A DNA stretch of 34,400 bases from Oscillatoria sp. (GTDB taxonomy: Bacteria > Cyanobacteriota > Cyanobacteriia > Cyanobacteriales > Laspinemataceae): contig JAABSJ010000042.1 of the NCBI GenBank assembly GCA_011390515.1, positions 1-34,400 on the forward strand, in the 5' to 3' direction. A program made the translations under genes and the position numbers. Position 1 is the stretch's first letter, and the number at the start of each line of letters is the position of its first letter. Shown in pieces: positions 8,312-16,927 of the stretch. The notes below the pieces were generated by a model that saw only the letters and a list, made by a program, of their open reading frames with translations, was not told the DNA's origin and did no database searches.

Positions 8312-10099
8312 ATGAGAAATTGGGTGAAACCGCAACTATTTTCTTGGCTACTCCCAGCGGCAACTGCCGTGTTACTAATATCCGCTCCCGCGCAAGCGGC
8401 TAGACTGGAATATTGGCGTTTTGATACGGCTCAAAACCGACTGCACTTTACGACTGCCGGAGGGGTTCAACCCAGGGCGCAATTAATTGCCAATCCCACA
8501 CGCCTTGTTATTGATTTGCCCGGGACAACCTTAGACCGTCCGACGGTGACTCAACCCGTTGGCAGTCCTGGATTTCAGTCTATTCGGGTGGGACAGTTTG
8601 AGTCAGACACGACTCGATTAGTGATTGAATTAAGTCCGGGTTATACCCTAGATCCGCAACAGGTGCAATTCCGGGGCATCACTCCCACGGAATGGACGGT
8701 GGACTTACCGACACCGCAACGGATTGGGGCCGCATCGAGTGGATCGGCGGCGGCGGCGTCACCGGGGCAATCCGGTAGCGGAGTTCAAATCGAAAATGTT
8801 CAGGTGACGCCGGATGGATTTTTTATCCGGACCCGAGGGGGGCAGCCGCAAGTCAAAATGGAGCGGAATAGCGATCGCTCCTTATATGTAGATATCCCCG
8901 GGGCCACTATCTCCCCCAACATGGGGTCACGAGATCAAATGCTCGATCGCCACGGAGTTGCTCGCATGAGTGTCCGACCCCTGGAAGGGTCAACTCCGGG
9001 AGTGCGCGTGACCTTCGTTTTATCGGATACTAACTCCAATTGGCAGGTGACGGCGAGCAACTTGGGTGGCGTGGTGGTTTTGCCGAGTCCTCAAGGTCCT
9101 AGGGTCGGGTCTGGAGCCGTGGCAATGGCGCAGAATCCCAGTAGCGATCGCATGGTCACCATTGAAGGCATTGAACTGCAACAAGATGGGTCGCAACTTT
9201 TAATCCAGTCCAATCAACCCTTCACCTACACCAGCGAATGGGACCGCGCTTCCGGAGCCTATCGCATCGTCATTCCCTCGGCCCAATTAGGCAATGGCGT
9301 CCAACCGCCTCAGTCTACGAATCGCGGTGCTTTTTTATGGGTGAAGTTGCAGCAAGAAGACCCCCAAACCGTGGCCATTCTGGTCCAACCCGCAGCCGGG
9401 GTGCGGATTGGACCCCTGACCCAACCCAGTCCACAATTACTCTCGGTGATCTTACAACGTCCGGGTAACGTGGCAGCAGCCCCTAATTCCAGGACATCCG
9501 TTCCCACCGCCCCAGCACCGATGAATTATCCGGCGCCGTCGCCGATGCGATCGCGAGATGGCAGACGAGTTGTCGTCATCGATGCGGGACATGGCGGTAG
9601 AGACCCTGGGGCCGTTGGTATTGGGGGACTCCAAGAAAAGGGTGTCGTCATGGACATTTCCAACCAGGTGGCGAGACTTTTAGAACAAAATGGCGTCCAA
9701 GTTGTCATGACTCGTCAGGATGACCGGGAAATCGATTTAGCGCCTCGGGTTCAACTGGCTAACCGGGTCAATGCAGATATTTTTGTGAGCATTCACGCCA
9801 ATGCGATCGATATGAGTCGCCCGGATGTGAATGGCATCGAGACTTATTATTATGCCAGTGGTCAGCGTCTGGCTCAAACGATTCATAACAGCCTCTTGCA
9901 AGGGACTGGCGCTCGCGATCGCCGGGTGCGACAAGCGAGATTCTATGTCTTACGCCATACCTCCATGCCTGCGGTCTTACTGGAAGTTGGGTTTGTCACG
10001 GGTGCAGAAGATGCCCCTCGGTTGGCAAATGCCGCCTACCGGACTCAATTAGCTCAGGCGATCGCCCAGGGTGTTCTACAATACCTGCAAAATCCCTAG
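8312..10099 (+). CDS. amiC: Secreted N-acetylmuramoyl-L-alanine amidase (AMIN + Amidase_3)
   Basis: This 595-residue protein has a signal peptide ending AQA at about residues 27-29, so it acts in the periplasm. Three AMIN-like beta regions follow (about 31-135, 155-265, 275-385), which in this family bind peptidoglycan and localise to septa. After a Pro/Ser-rich linker comes the zinc amidase domain (about 415-592) with all ligands and the catalytic acid: His427 in DAGHGG, Glu442 in LQEKG, His495 in SIHAN, Glu558 in LLEVGF. It cleaves the amide between MurNAc and the stem peptide. In Anabaena, AmiC enzymes open the nanopores for septal junctions. It is followed by murI and sds on the same strand. 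Confidence 0.92.
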   Translation: MRNWVKPQLFSWLLPAATAVLLISAPAQAARLEYWRFDTAQNRLHFTTAGGVQPRAQLIANPTRLVIDLPGTTLDRPTVTQPVGSPGFQSIRVGQFESDTTRLVIELSPGYTLDPQQVQFRGITPTEWTVDLPTPQRIGAASSGSAAAASPGQSGSGVQIENVQVTPDGFFIRTRGGQPQVKMERNSDRSLYVDIPGATISPNMGSRDQMLDRHGVARMSVRPLEGSTPGVRVTFVLSDTNSNWQVTASNLGGVVVLPSPQGPRVGSGAVAMAQNPSSDRMVTIEGIELQQDGSQLLIQSNQPFTYTSEWDRASGAYRIVIPSAQLGNGVQPPQSTNRGAFLWVKLQQEDPQTVAILVQPAAGVRIGPLTQPSPQLLSVILQRPGNVAAAPNSRTSVPTAPAPMNYPAPSPMRSRDGRRVVVIDAGHGGRDPGAVGIGGLQEKGVVMDISNQVARLLEQNGVQVVMTRQDDREIDLAPRVQLANRVNADIFVSIHANAIDMSRPDVNGIETYYYASGQRLAQTIHNSLLQGTGARDRRVRQARFYVLRHTSMPAVLLEVGFVTGAEDAPRLANAAYRTQLAQAIAQGVLQYLQNP

Positions 10100-10195
10100 T
10101 CCGACTCAAAATGGGAAATCTTTCGGAAAGATTCCCGAATTTTGGCTTCTGACTGCTGATTTTTAACCCATACACTTCTCGCAAATCAACCACCC

Positions 10196-11167
10196 GTGTC
10201 TAACTTTTTTGAGTCTGACCTGCGTCCCTTGCATGACGATTGTCCAGGACAAAGCGATGGGTTTGTCCGTAATACTGGCTCTTCTGACTATCTATCCAGT
10301 TCCATTGCTGGTTCCCCCCCCTATCCCCCTGGGGCTAATGGCCACAATCAAAGACCAAGAATTGGGGTTTTTGACAGTGGTCTGGGGGGCCTGACTGTCT
10401 TGCGAGAACTCTACCGCCAGCTTCCCCAGGAATCTGTTCTTTATTTTGGGGATACCGCTCGTCTTCCTTATGGCACTCGCTCTCAAGCAGAAATTGTCCA
10501 ATTTGTGCGCGAGATTCTCCACTGGATGATGACCGAAAATGTCAAAATGGTCATTATGGCCTGCAATACCAGTTCCGCTCTGGCCCTGGAAATGGTACAA
10601 GCGGAGTTTCCAGTACCGATGTTGGGCGTGATTTTACCGGGGGCTCGGGCGGCAGTCAGTCAAGGTCGCCGCATTGGGGTGATTGCGACCCCGGCAACGG
10701 CAGCAAGTAATGCATATCGGCGGGCGATTCAAGAAATGAATGCAGAGTCGCGGGTTTGGCAAGTGGGTTGTCCGGAGTTTGTCCCTTTAATTGAAGGCAA
10801 CTTGATTAATGACCCTTATACGATGGAGGTGGCACGGGAATATTTGGCTCCTCTACAAGAGCAGCAAATCGATACGTTGGTTTATGGCTGTACTCACTAT
10901 CCCCTTTTAGCTCCAGTTTTCAAGAGTATTTTGCCCAGTTCGGTTCAGTTGGTGGATCCGGCTGTTCATGTGGTGGCAGCGGCGGCGCGGGAGTTGGAGA
11001 TGTTAGGGTTGCGGGAGACTCGTCCGGCACTCCCTACTCGATTTACGGTGAGTGGTTGTGCTCAAGAGTTTGCTCAACGGGCGGTGCATTTACTCGGATG
11101 TACTCCAGTGGTGTCCAAGGTGTGTTTACCTGTTTTAGAAGGTCAGCCTTTGCCGGTGGAACCTTGA
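10196..11167 (+). CDS. murI: Glutamate racemase
   Basis: The 323-residue frame encodes MurI, which makes D-glutamate for peptidoglycan. The entry motif GVFDSGLGGLTVLRELYRQLP starts near residue 57. The two catalytic cysteines are Cys123 (MACNTSSALA) and Cys232 (YGCTHYPLL), and the FGDTARLPYG substrate loop is present. The start is uncertain: GTG at 10196 gives an N-terminal extension of about 50 low-complexity residues with no ATG before the conserved core; a TTG at codon 11 is another option. The gene lies 96 bases after the amidase gene in the same orientation, so both peptidoglycan genes could share a transcript. Confidence 0.92.
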   Translation: MSNFFESDLRPLHDDCPGQSDGFVRNTGSSDYLSSSIAGSPPYPPGANGHNQRPRIGVFDSGLGGLTVLRELYRQLPQESVLYFGDTARLPYGTRSQAEIVQFVREILHWMMTENVKMVIMACNTSSALALEMVQAEFPVPMLGVILPGARAAVSQGRRIGVIATPATAASNAYRRAIQEMNAESRVWQVGCPEFVPLIEGNLINDPYTMEVAREYLAPLQEQQIDTLVYGCTHYPLLAPVFKSILPSSVQLVDPAVHVVAAAARELEMLGLRETRPALPTRFTVSGCAQEFAQRAVHLLGCTPVVSKVCLPVLEGQPLPVEP

Positions 11168-11412
11168 TCAACAGGCTGTTCCAAATTGCTCTGAGCATTA
11201 AGGCGGCCTTTTGCCCGATGTAGAGTGGGTTTGGGTCGCCTTTGTTGATAAATTTGGGTATTCTGGATCCTAGGTTCTGGTGTCTCGGTGAGGCGATCGC
11301 CCCAGGTCCGGTTATTTTAAGGGGAGTCGAAAGCGATCGCCACTCCCCTTGAGTGCGATCGCTCTGCTACCGACATAGTTCTCCTGCATCTGAATCCCGC
11401 AGGAACACCGCT

Positions 11413-11532
11413 TCAGGGTCTTGAACTTGACCCTCTCGCGTGTCGCCCTGCCAAACTCAACAGCAAATAAATGGTTAACAAATAACCTGTTGCCAGAACC
11501 GGAATAATCAAAGGCATATCAGTGTAAGTCAT
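11413..11532 (-). CDS. Doubtful single-membrane-span peptide
   Basis: The last 39 codons of a longer open frame read MTYTDMPLIIPVLATGYLLT followed by IYLLLSLAGRHARG, which looks like one membrane helix with a positive tail. A hairpin lies 63-94 bases downstream. There is no Shine-Dalgarno and it matches no photosystem, cytochrome or NDH small subunit I know. It may be chance. Confidence 0.2.
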   Translation of the reverse strand: MTYTDMPLIIPVLATGYLLTIYLLLSLAGRHARGSSSRP

Positions 11533-11871
11533 AGTACGGCCAGAAATGAAAGCGTGGGAGTCGTCAACGAAAATAGTCATAGAAATTCTGTCAGCACTTT
11601 CAAGCAGAATTTGCTTCAAAATACTGGCAAGGGCCTGGTCAGACCCATATAGTCGCTCGGTGAAAACCCCTTTTTTAATCTTGAGGACCTGTTGAGACTT
11701 CCTCGAACCCCTCCAGTTACAGCCGTAACCTTCAAAGCTGGAAATACATCCCTTCCAAAAGATCTCTATCATTCTAGGTTTTCGATGGATCCCTCGGATC
11801 CCGAGCAATGAAACAGTGTGAATGGGAGTGGTGAATGCCAAACCCAATACCATCGGTCTTGCGGTGACCGA

Positions 11872-11894
11872 GAAAAACCCACTCTAGGTTTTTC
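11872..11894. repeat. Hairpin with ACTCT loop, copy 1
   Basis: GAAAAACC (11872-11879) pairs perfectly with GGTTTTTC (11887-11894) around CACTCTA. The sequence AACCCACTCT-GGTTTTT recurs 140 bases downstream, so it looks like a repeated element. Confidence 0.45.
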
Positions 11895-12016
11895 CGGGCT
11901 CTGGCTACTCCTTGTTTTCCCAAAGCAACAAGCTGCTTGGGAGCGAACGAAACACAAGAAGCGATCATCAAAGAAAGTCCAGACTGAAAGCCACCCGTCT
12001 GGGGTTTACTGAACGT

Positions 12017-12036
12017 AACCCACTCTGGGTTTTTTT
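12017..12036 (+). terminator. Terminator-like hairpin with T-run, ACTCT loop copy 2
   Basis: AACCC (12017-12021) pairs with GGGTT (12027-12031) and is followed directly by a run of T to 12036. The shape fits an intrinsic terminator for a plus-strand transcript, but no gene ends nearby. It shares its core with the hairpin at 11872-11894. Confidence 0.4.
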
Positions 12037-12397
12037 CTCATCCAATTATCTAATCTACATCCCAAGGGCCAAGCGACCTAGGAAAAGTTCTGATCTCTAA
12101 ATCAGTCACCTAGCTAACAATCTGTTACTTGAGCGCTCTCTTCGGAGGCAAACCACATCAGGTAGCGTTGCTACGCTTATGGATGGAATCTTTAAATTCT
12201 TACTTTCTACCCTAACACAAGCGGGTCAAGTTTTCCAGGGTTTTGGCCACTTTATTTAACAATTCTTTAAATAGAGGCTAAGACATCGGTCCAATGAGCT
12301 TTTCAGGATATTTTTATGAGAAAAGTGTCGGATTGGGAGAGGCTTCGCTTAGAATATATGTAAAATTTCGTAACTTTACGTCTGAGTCGGCCTATCC

Positions 12398-13369
12398 ATG
12401 ACCTCAACCACCTCCCTATTTTCCCCGGTTGAAGCAGACCTGCGGTTGTTAACCGAGAACCTGAAACAGCTAGTTGGTGCCCGTCACCCCATTTTGTTCG
12501 CTGCGGCGGAGTACCTTTTTGGGGCCAAGGGAAAACGGATGAGGCCAGCAATCGTGCTGTTGCTCTCGCGGGCCTTGGCACCCGATGGAGAGATCACCCC
12601 TCGTCATCGACGATTAGCAGAAATCACGGAAATGATCCACACTGCCAGCTTAGTCCACGACGATGTAGTGGACGAATCGGAACTCCGCCGAGGAGTGCCG
12701 ACGGTTCATAGTCGATTTGGCAATCGTGTGGCGGTGTTAGCTGGGGATTTCCTGTTTGCTCAATCGAGCTGGTATTTAGCCAATTTAGATAACCTAGAAG
12801 TGGTCAAATTACTCTCGGAAGTGATTATGAATCTAGCCGAGGGAGAGATTCAGCAAGGGCTGAATCGATTTGACAGCAGCTTAGGAATTGAAGCTTACCT
12901 AGAAAAAAGCTACTATAAAACCGCCTCCTTAATTGCCAACAGTTCTAAAGCGGCGGGTATATTAAGTGAGGTAGATGAAGAGTTAGCGGAAAACTTCTAT
13001 CAATATGGACGCCAGATTGGTCTAGCGTTTCAAATTGTGGATGATATCTTAGACTTCACGGGTTCAACGGATGTTTTGGGAAAAAATGCGGGTTCGGACC
13101 TCAGCAGTGGCAATCTGACGGCACCGACGTTATATGCGCTGGAAGAGAAACCCTATTTAGAGGTTTTAATAGAGCGCGAGTTTGCCGAAGAGGAGGATTT
13201 AGCCGAAGCGATCGCCTTGATTAAAGACTCTAATGGCATCCCTCGCGCCAGGGAATTGGCCGCTTTCCATGCTCAGGATGCAGTCAAGCACTTAGAGGGG
13301 CTGCCCCCGGGGGAATGTCATCAAGCCTTGGTAAAGTTGGCGGATTATGTCCTGAGTCGCTTGTATTAG
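12398..13369 (+). CDS. sds: Solanesyl diphosphate synthase (long-chain prenyltransferase)
   Basis: This 323-residue trans-prenyltransferase condenses isopentenyl diphosphate onto an allylic primer; in cyanobacteria it supplies the plastoquinone side chain. The first aspartate-rich motif is DDVVDES (Asp88, Asp89, Asp92) and the second DDILDF (Asp215, Asp216, Asp219). GKRMRP (45-50) is the diphosphate-binding lysine/arginine motif. The segment GSDLSSGNLTAPTLYALEE is characteristic of the cyanobacterial and plastid group. Length matches the family. Chain length cannot be read from sequence with certainty. It follows murI after a long spacer and keeps the same strand. Confidence 0.9.
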   Translation: MTSTTSLFSPVEADLRLLTENLKQLVGARHPILFAAAEYLFGAKGKRMRPAIVLLLSRALAPDGEITPRHRRLAEITEMIHTASLVHDDVVDESELRRGVPTVHSRFGNRVAVLAGDFLFAQSSWYLANLDNLEVVKLLSEVIMNLAEGEIQQGLNRFDSSLGIEAYLEKSYYKTASLIANSSKAAGILSEVDEELAENFYQYGRQIGLAFQIVDDILDFTGSTDVLGKNAGSDLSSGNLTAPTLYALEEKPYLEVLIEREFAEEEDLAEAIALIKDSNGIPRARELAAFHAQDAVKHLEGLPPGECHQALVKLADYVLSRLY

Positions 13370-13938
13370 CAATGAGCGTTCAGCCGGTCGGCTAGATCCA
13401 TTGGTAGCGAAATTGCACCGAAGATGAACCGTTAACGGTCCGTTGAGGGTGTTGAGGGTTCGGAGGCGATCGCCGTCGATGCCTCTAGTCTTCCACGGAT
13501 GCGATCGCGCTTAACCCTGGTTTCGGAAATGGCGATCGCCATTCAAGTAGGCTCATCAAATGGCTCAATTTCCCTCCGCCATTCATTTCGGGACCTCTGC
13601 TGCGGCAGTGGCACCGAAACCCAGGAATCAAGGAGGGAGTTTGCCCGCAAGGGTCAAGTGCTTAGGCCCTTGACCGCCTGAACCGGCAGCGTTTTTGTGG
13701 AATAGATCCATCAATGGGATGGAACTATTCAGCCGACAACCGATTTAACCAAGCGGTTGCCCGGTTAACAGAGTGCACAACAGCCAGAAAACCTGACCGA
13801 GGTCAAACAAGATCGCCCTCACCATCCCGGTGAGGCAGACTCACCCTTTGCCCTCTCGCTATTTCTTGAGACTGTTCAGGGGAGAGGTCCTCCAAAAGGG
13901 CTAACCTGACCAAACCGGGACTCCCCCCCGGATCGGAC
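13370..13938. other. Spacer between sds and the 173-aa gene
   Basis: No gene is supported in these 569 bases. Visible structure includes the palindrome ACCGTTAACGGT near 13427, GGTCAAG/CTTGACC near 13654, and a 7-bp hairpin CCTCACC/GGTGAGG at 13817-13835. None has a T-run, so no sds terminator can be named. Several HIP1 sites are present. Confidence 0.5.
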
Positions 13939-14433
13939 TTAGGCAATATCCGGCGGGACCGGGCGAGATTTCAGCGGGTGGGACTTTTGTTGGATATGTT
14001 GTTGTAACTGGGCCTGAATCAAGGTTTGCAGGTCCTGACGGCGGACCTCTGTCCCGGCGGAAACATCTCCTGACTTTTCAAAAAAAACCACACTATCGAG
14101 GGTATCAATTGCCACCATCTGAAATAAAATATGAATCACCGGGACCGGCACAGCAACTGCTTGTGAATCTTTGGGAGCATAAGTACCATTGCTGGCGTCC
14201 TTAACTGAAGGAAAAGCATAAATTACCTGTTTCTCAAGATCAGGTTGAGCGCGATTGCGTAACGCCGTCACCATCCACCGTTGATTAAGAGTTTGCAGGA
14301 TATAATACTGGGAATGGCGCAATTGCAAAGCCAGTTGCTTCAACGCTGGCGCGATCGCCGCCACGATACCAGGAGTTTGACCATCTTGGGGTGCATTGTC
14401 AATCAGAAGCTGAACTTGTCGATCTAAATTCAT
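13939..14433 (-). CDS. Conserved protein of unknown function divergent from hetZ
   Basis: The protein starts most naturally at the ATG at 14433 (MNLDRQVQLLIDNAPQDG, 164 residues); an upstream ATG at 14460 would add nine residues. It is soluble, with no signal peptide or membrane helix. A helical N-terminal part (IAPALKQLALQLRHSQYYIL) is followed by a strand-rich centre (WMVTALRNR, VIYAFPSV) and a Gln-rich basic tail. It shares a divergent 90-base promoter region with hetZ. I recall a small divergent gene at this place in other filamentous cyanobacteria, but cannot name a function. Calling it part of the hetZ circuit would be inference. Confidence 0.75.
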   Translation of the reverse strand: MNLDRQVQLLIDNAPQDGQTPGIVAAIAPALKQLALQLRHSQYYILQTLNQRWMVTALRNRAQPDLEKQVIYAFPSVKDASNGTYAPKDSQAVAVPVPVIHILFQMVAIDTLDSVVFFEKSGDVSAGTEVRRQDLQTLIQAQLQQHIQQKSHPLKSRPVPPDIA

Positions 14434-14523
14434 TGTTAAATAGGTCGAGCTTTCTATCATCTATTTAAGTTTAGCTGTAGTCATCCCTAGCTGGACTAGG
14501 GGGTTGATACTTATAAAACCACC

Positions 14524-15693
14524 ATGATGGGAAAAATCGAGGGGAGCGTGGAAGAAGATATTTTTCAACTTCTATTTACAGAACTCCAGCAAAATACCCG
14601 TTCTTCTGACCAAAAATGCCGGGAAGTCGCCGATCGCATTGCGGCAGAAGTTAACCGGATTTGCCAAGAAAGTCAAAGAATTAAAGCATCAGGAGAAGAA
14701 GAAAAATGGAGAGTTACTTTATCCCGACATCGTTTACAGCAATGTCTATTTTACTATAATTTTGGGGCGCGCGGGGGGAGGGTTGAATTACACAGTACCC
14801 TCAGTGCGATGGTTTATCGCTACATCACGCCGCCTCAAATCCAGTCGAGTTATCAAGCTCGGTTGAACTTGATCGAAGATTTTCTGCAAGGATTTTATGT
14901 GGAATCCTTAAATGCGTTTCGACGAGAAGCACAACTGGAGGGGACCTTTTCCCCAACTACGTTGTTAGAACTGTCGGAATATATGGCATTTACCGAACGG
15001 TATGCTAAACGGCGGATTCCGCTATCGGGAGGGCGATCGCAACAACTGCTGATTTTGCGAGCCCAAACCTTTTCCCAACAGCAACCGCCCGAAACCACCG
15101 TCGATATGGAACAGGCTGCCGAAGGGTCCTCCCTAGACTCAGACCAAACCTGGAATGACTCCTCCGTGCAGCAAGTGCGAAATGCGATGGTGGATCGGGA
15201 TGTGGAACCCGCCGATGATTCCTTACGCGAAACTGTCATCAAAGAAGTGCTGGCTTACCTGCAAGAGAGAGGACAAAACGACTGTGCGGACTATTTTATC
15301 TTGCGATTGCAAGATTTACCCACCAATGAAATCGAAGAAATTTTAGGCGTGACTCCCAGACAGCGGGATTACTTACAGCAGCGCTTTAAATATCATTTAA
15401 TTCGATTTGCCCTCTCTCATCGCTGGGAACTGGTCCATGAATGGTTAGAAGCCGATCTAGAGCGAAACTTAGGGTTAACTCCGGAACGGTGGCAACAATT
15501 TCAAGACAGTCTAGAAGCCCCACAACGGAAATTACTCCAATTAAAGCAACAAGGCGCAAAGGATTCAGACATTGCCAAAGACTTAGAATGTACAGTGAAC
15601 CAAGTGCAGAAACGGTGGTTTAGACTACTAGAAGCCGCATGGCATCTTCGCAATGAACGCGATTCCGGAAATAATGCATCTACAGATGAATAG
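14524..15693 (+). CDS. hetZ: HetZ, heterocyst-differentiation/patterning regulator
   Basis: This 389-residue protein matches HetZ in its N-terminal blocks (RIAAEVNRICQESQRI, LSRHRLQQCLFYY, RVELHSTLSAMVYRYI, LIEDFLQGFYVESLNAFRRE). The middle (about 185-235) is an acidic, low-complexity linker. The C-terminal part has two helix-turn-helix-like stretches, about 266-292 (NEIEEILGVTPRQRDYLQQR) and 338-366 (DSDIAKDLECTVNQVQKRW), consistent with DNA binding. In Anabaena, HetZ acts early in heterocyst differentiation and binds target promoters; in non-heterocystous filamentous species its role is not settled. Eleven bases separate it from patU, so they form an operon. An ATG ATG pair allows a start one codon later. 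Anabaena HetZ is about 400 residues, close to this length. Confidence 0.9.
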   Translation: MMGKIEGSVEEDIFQLLFTELQQNTRSSDQKCREVADRIAAEVNRICQESQRIKASGEEEKWRVTLSRHRLQQCLFYYNFGARGGRVELHSTLSAMVYRYITPPQIQSSYQARLNLIEDFLQGFYVESLNAFRREAQLEGTFSPTTLLELSEYMAFTERYAKRRIPLSGGRSQQLLILRAQTFSQQQPPETTVDMEQAAEGSSLDSDQTWNDSSVQQVRNAMVDRDVEPADDSLRETVIKEVLAYLQERGQNDCADYFILRLQDLPTNEIEEILGVTPRQRDYLQQRFKYHLIRFALSHRWELVHEWLEADLERNLGLTPERWQQFQDSLEAPQRKLLQLKQQGAKDSDIAKDLECTVNQVQKRWFRLLEAAWHLRNERDSGNNASTDE

Positions 15694-15704
15694 GGGGGTA
15701 AGAC

Positions 15705-16841
15705 ATGGATAGGGACGAGCAAGTTTTTCACAACCTTGCCAACTCAGAGGCTATTCAAGAGCGGATTCTCGGCTGGCTGTTCCAACTCTCTCAGCCAGAC
15801 CCGATGCCGCAAATGGAAGAGCTAACCAGTCCGGAAACACCTCCGGGACCAGACTTCACCAACCGTTTAGCTCAGAATAACTTAGACCCTCTCGATTCTG
15901 AACCAATCGAGCGATCGCCCTCAATGGAGGGTGAATCGGAAGCAGGGTTTACCGAACTAGACGAGGGAGTGAGTCTCAAAGGAGAGCGACCCATTAAACC
16001 AGGAGAGATACCTGCCGTGCAAGACCGTTTTTACACACTTGTGAAACGCCGACTGGAAACTGAAATTCAACATCATCCCCCCCTGTTTCCCTGGGAAAAT
16101 GAACTGTTGGATTACGAACCTGAATATTTAGATTTTCCGGAAGAGAAAAAAGTTCCTGCCTTCGATTGGTTGACCCAGTTGCCCTTGTTGAGTTTGCCAG
16201 TCACTCTCCCGCCGACTGTCCTCACCCAACTTTTAGAAGAATGCCGGGTTCTGATCCAATCTTCCCTGCAAGATGGCGCTAAATTAGTCCGTGCAGTGGA
16301 AGGATTATTTCCCGATCGCCGTCCTCAACTGCACCAATTAGCCGGATGGGCCCTGGCGATGTCTCCGACCCGGGGTTCCAGTGCAGAGGCAATTAATCCC
16401 CTAGTCAGTGGAAGCGTTGATTTTCCCCCGACCTACGAAGGGGCCAGTACGGATCAGCAAATGGTCCTCTGCTTACTGGCTGCCCGAGAAATTATGGGGA
16501 CCCTGACCTTAAGCGTCAGTGCCTCGGGAGGACCCGTCGAACGACAATGGCTCACCAGTGCCGGAATGTTGAGCATTCGCGTGGAATCGGTCGGGAAACC
16601 AAATTACGACCCCTCTAAACCCACTCAATCCCTGGGATGTCTGCGAGTTCGGGGGGAACTCCCCTCCGGTGGGACCTTGCAACTCCGTGGCGGTGAGGCT
16701 CAGTCTACCACCTCCCGTCCCAATGCCGGATGTTTGCACGTTGAACTGTTTGAACCCCAACCGGACTGCTCCTATTTATTAGAAGTCCGCTTCCATAACG
16801 AATACCATAACGCCCTGACCTTTGTCGTGCGTCTCTCCTAG
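15705..16841 (+). CDS. patU: PatU, patterning protein (unsplit form)
   Basis: This 378-residue protein follows hetZ after 11 bases, with a GGGGGG Shine-Dalgarno region just upstream of its ATG. Its N-terminal part (about 5-35) is helical. A long acidic Pro/Ser/Glu-rich linker follows (about 35-105), then a helical domain (about 110-225, LPLLSLPVTLPPTVLTQLLEE) and a C-terminal beta-rich domain (about 250-378). In Anabaena PCC 7120 the gene is split into patU5 and patU3; here it is one frame covering both. PatU3 there affects heterocyst spacing and interacts with HetZ. No enzyme motif or membrane helix is visible. Identification rests on position after hetZ and on the overall pattern. Confidence 0.85.
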   Translation: MDRDEQVFHNLANSEAIQERILGWLFQLSQPDPMPQMEELTSPETPPGPDFTNRLAQNNLDPLDSEPIERSPSMEGESEAGFTELDEGVSLKGERPIKPGEIPAVQDRFYTLVKRRLETEIQHHPPLFPWENELLDYEPEYLDFPEEKKVPAFDWLTQLPLLSLPVTLPPTVLTQLLEECRVLIQSSLQDGAKLVRAVEGLFPDRRPQLHQLAGWALAMSPTRGSSAEAINPLVSGSVDFPPTYEGASTDQQMVLCLLAAREIMGTLTLSVSASGGPVERQWLTSAGMLSIRVESVGKPNYDPSKPTQSLGCLRVRGELPSGGTLQLRGGEAQSTTSRPNAGCLHVELFEPQPDCSYLLEVRFHNEYHNALTFVVRLS

Positions 16842-16927
16842 AACTGGCAACGGCAGCATTCATCTGCTCTATAGAGTAAATTAGGAAGGAAGAAAGACAC
16901 TCTTTTGCTCTTTTATCCTTCATCACT

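Larger units (their letters stand above)
11168..12397. other. 1.2-kb spacer between murI and sds with several hairpins
   Basis: There is no gene I can defend, apart from a doubtful 39-aa membrane peptide. It contains a perfect 9-bp stem AAGGGGAGT/ACTCCCCTT (11319-11327, 11342-11350) with a HIP1 site in the loop, and two related hairpins built on ACTCT loops (11872-11894 and 12017-12031). Cyanobacterial repeat phrases such as TAGCGTTGCTACGCT (near 12163) and GAGGCTTCGCTT (near 12339) also occur. Confidence 0.5.

Noticed and set aside
11413-11853. 146-codon minus-strand frame in the murI-sds spacer
   Set aside because: Only the last 39 codons look protein-like; the rest lacks any domain and no ribosome site precedes it. 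The short end is listed at low confidence instead.
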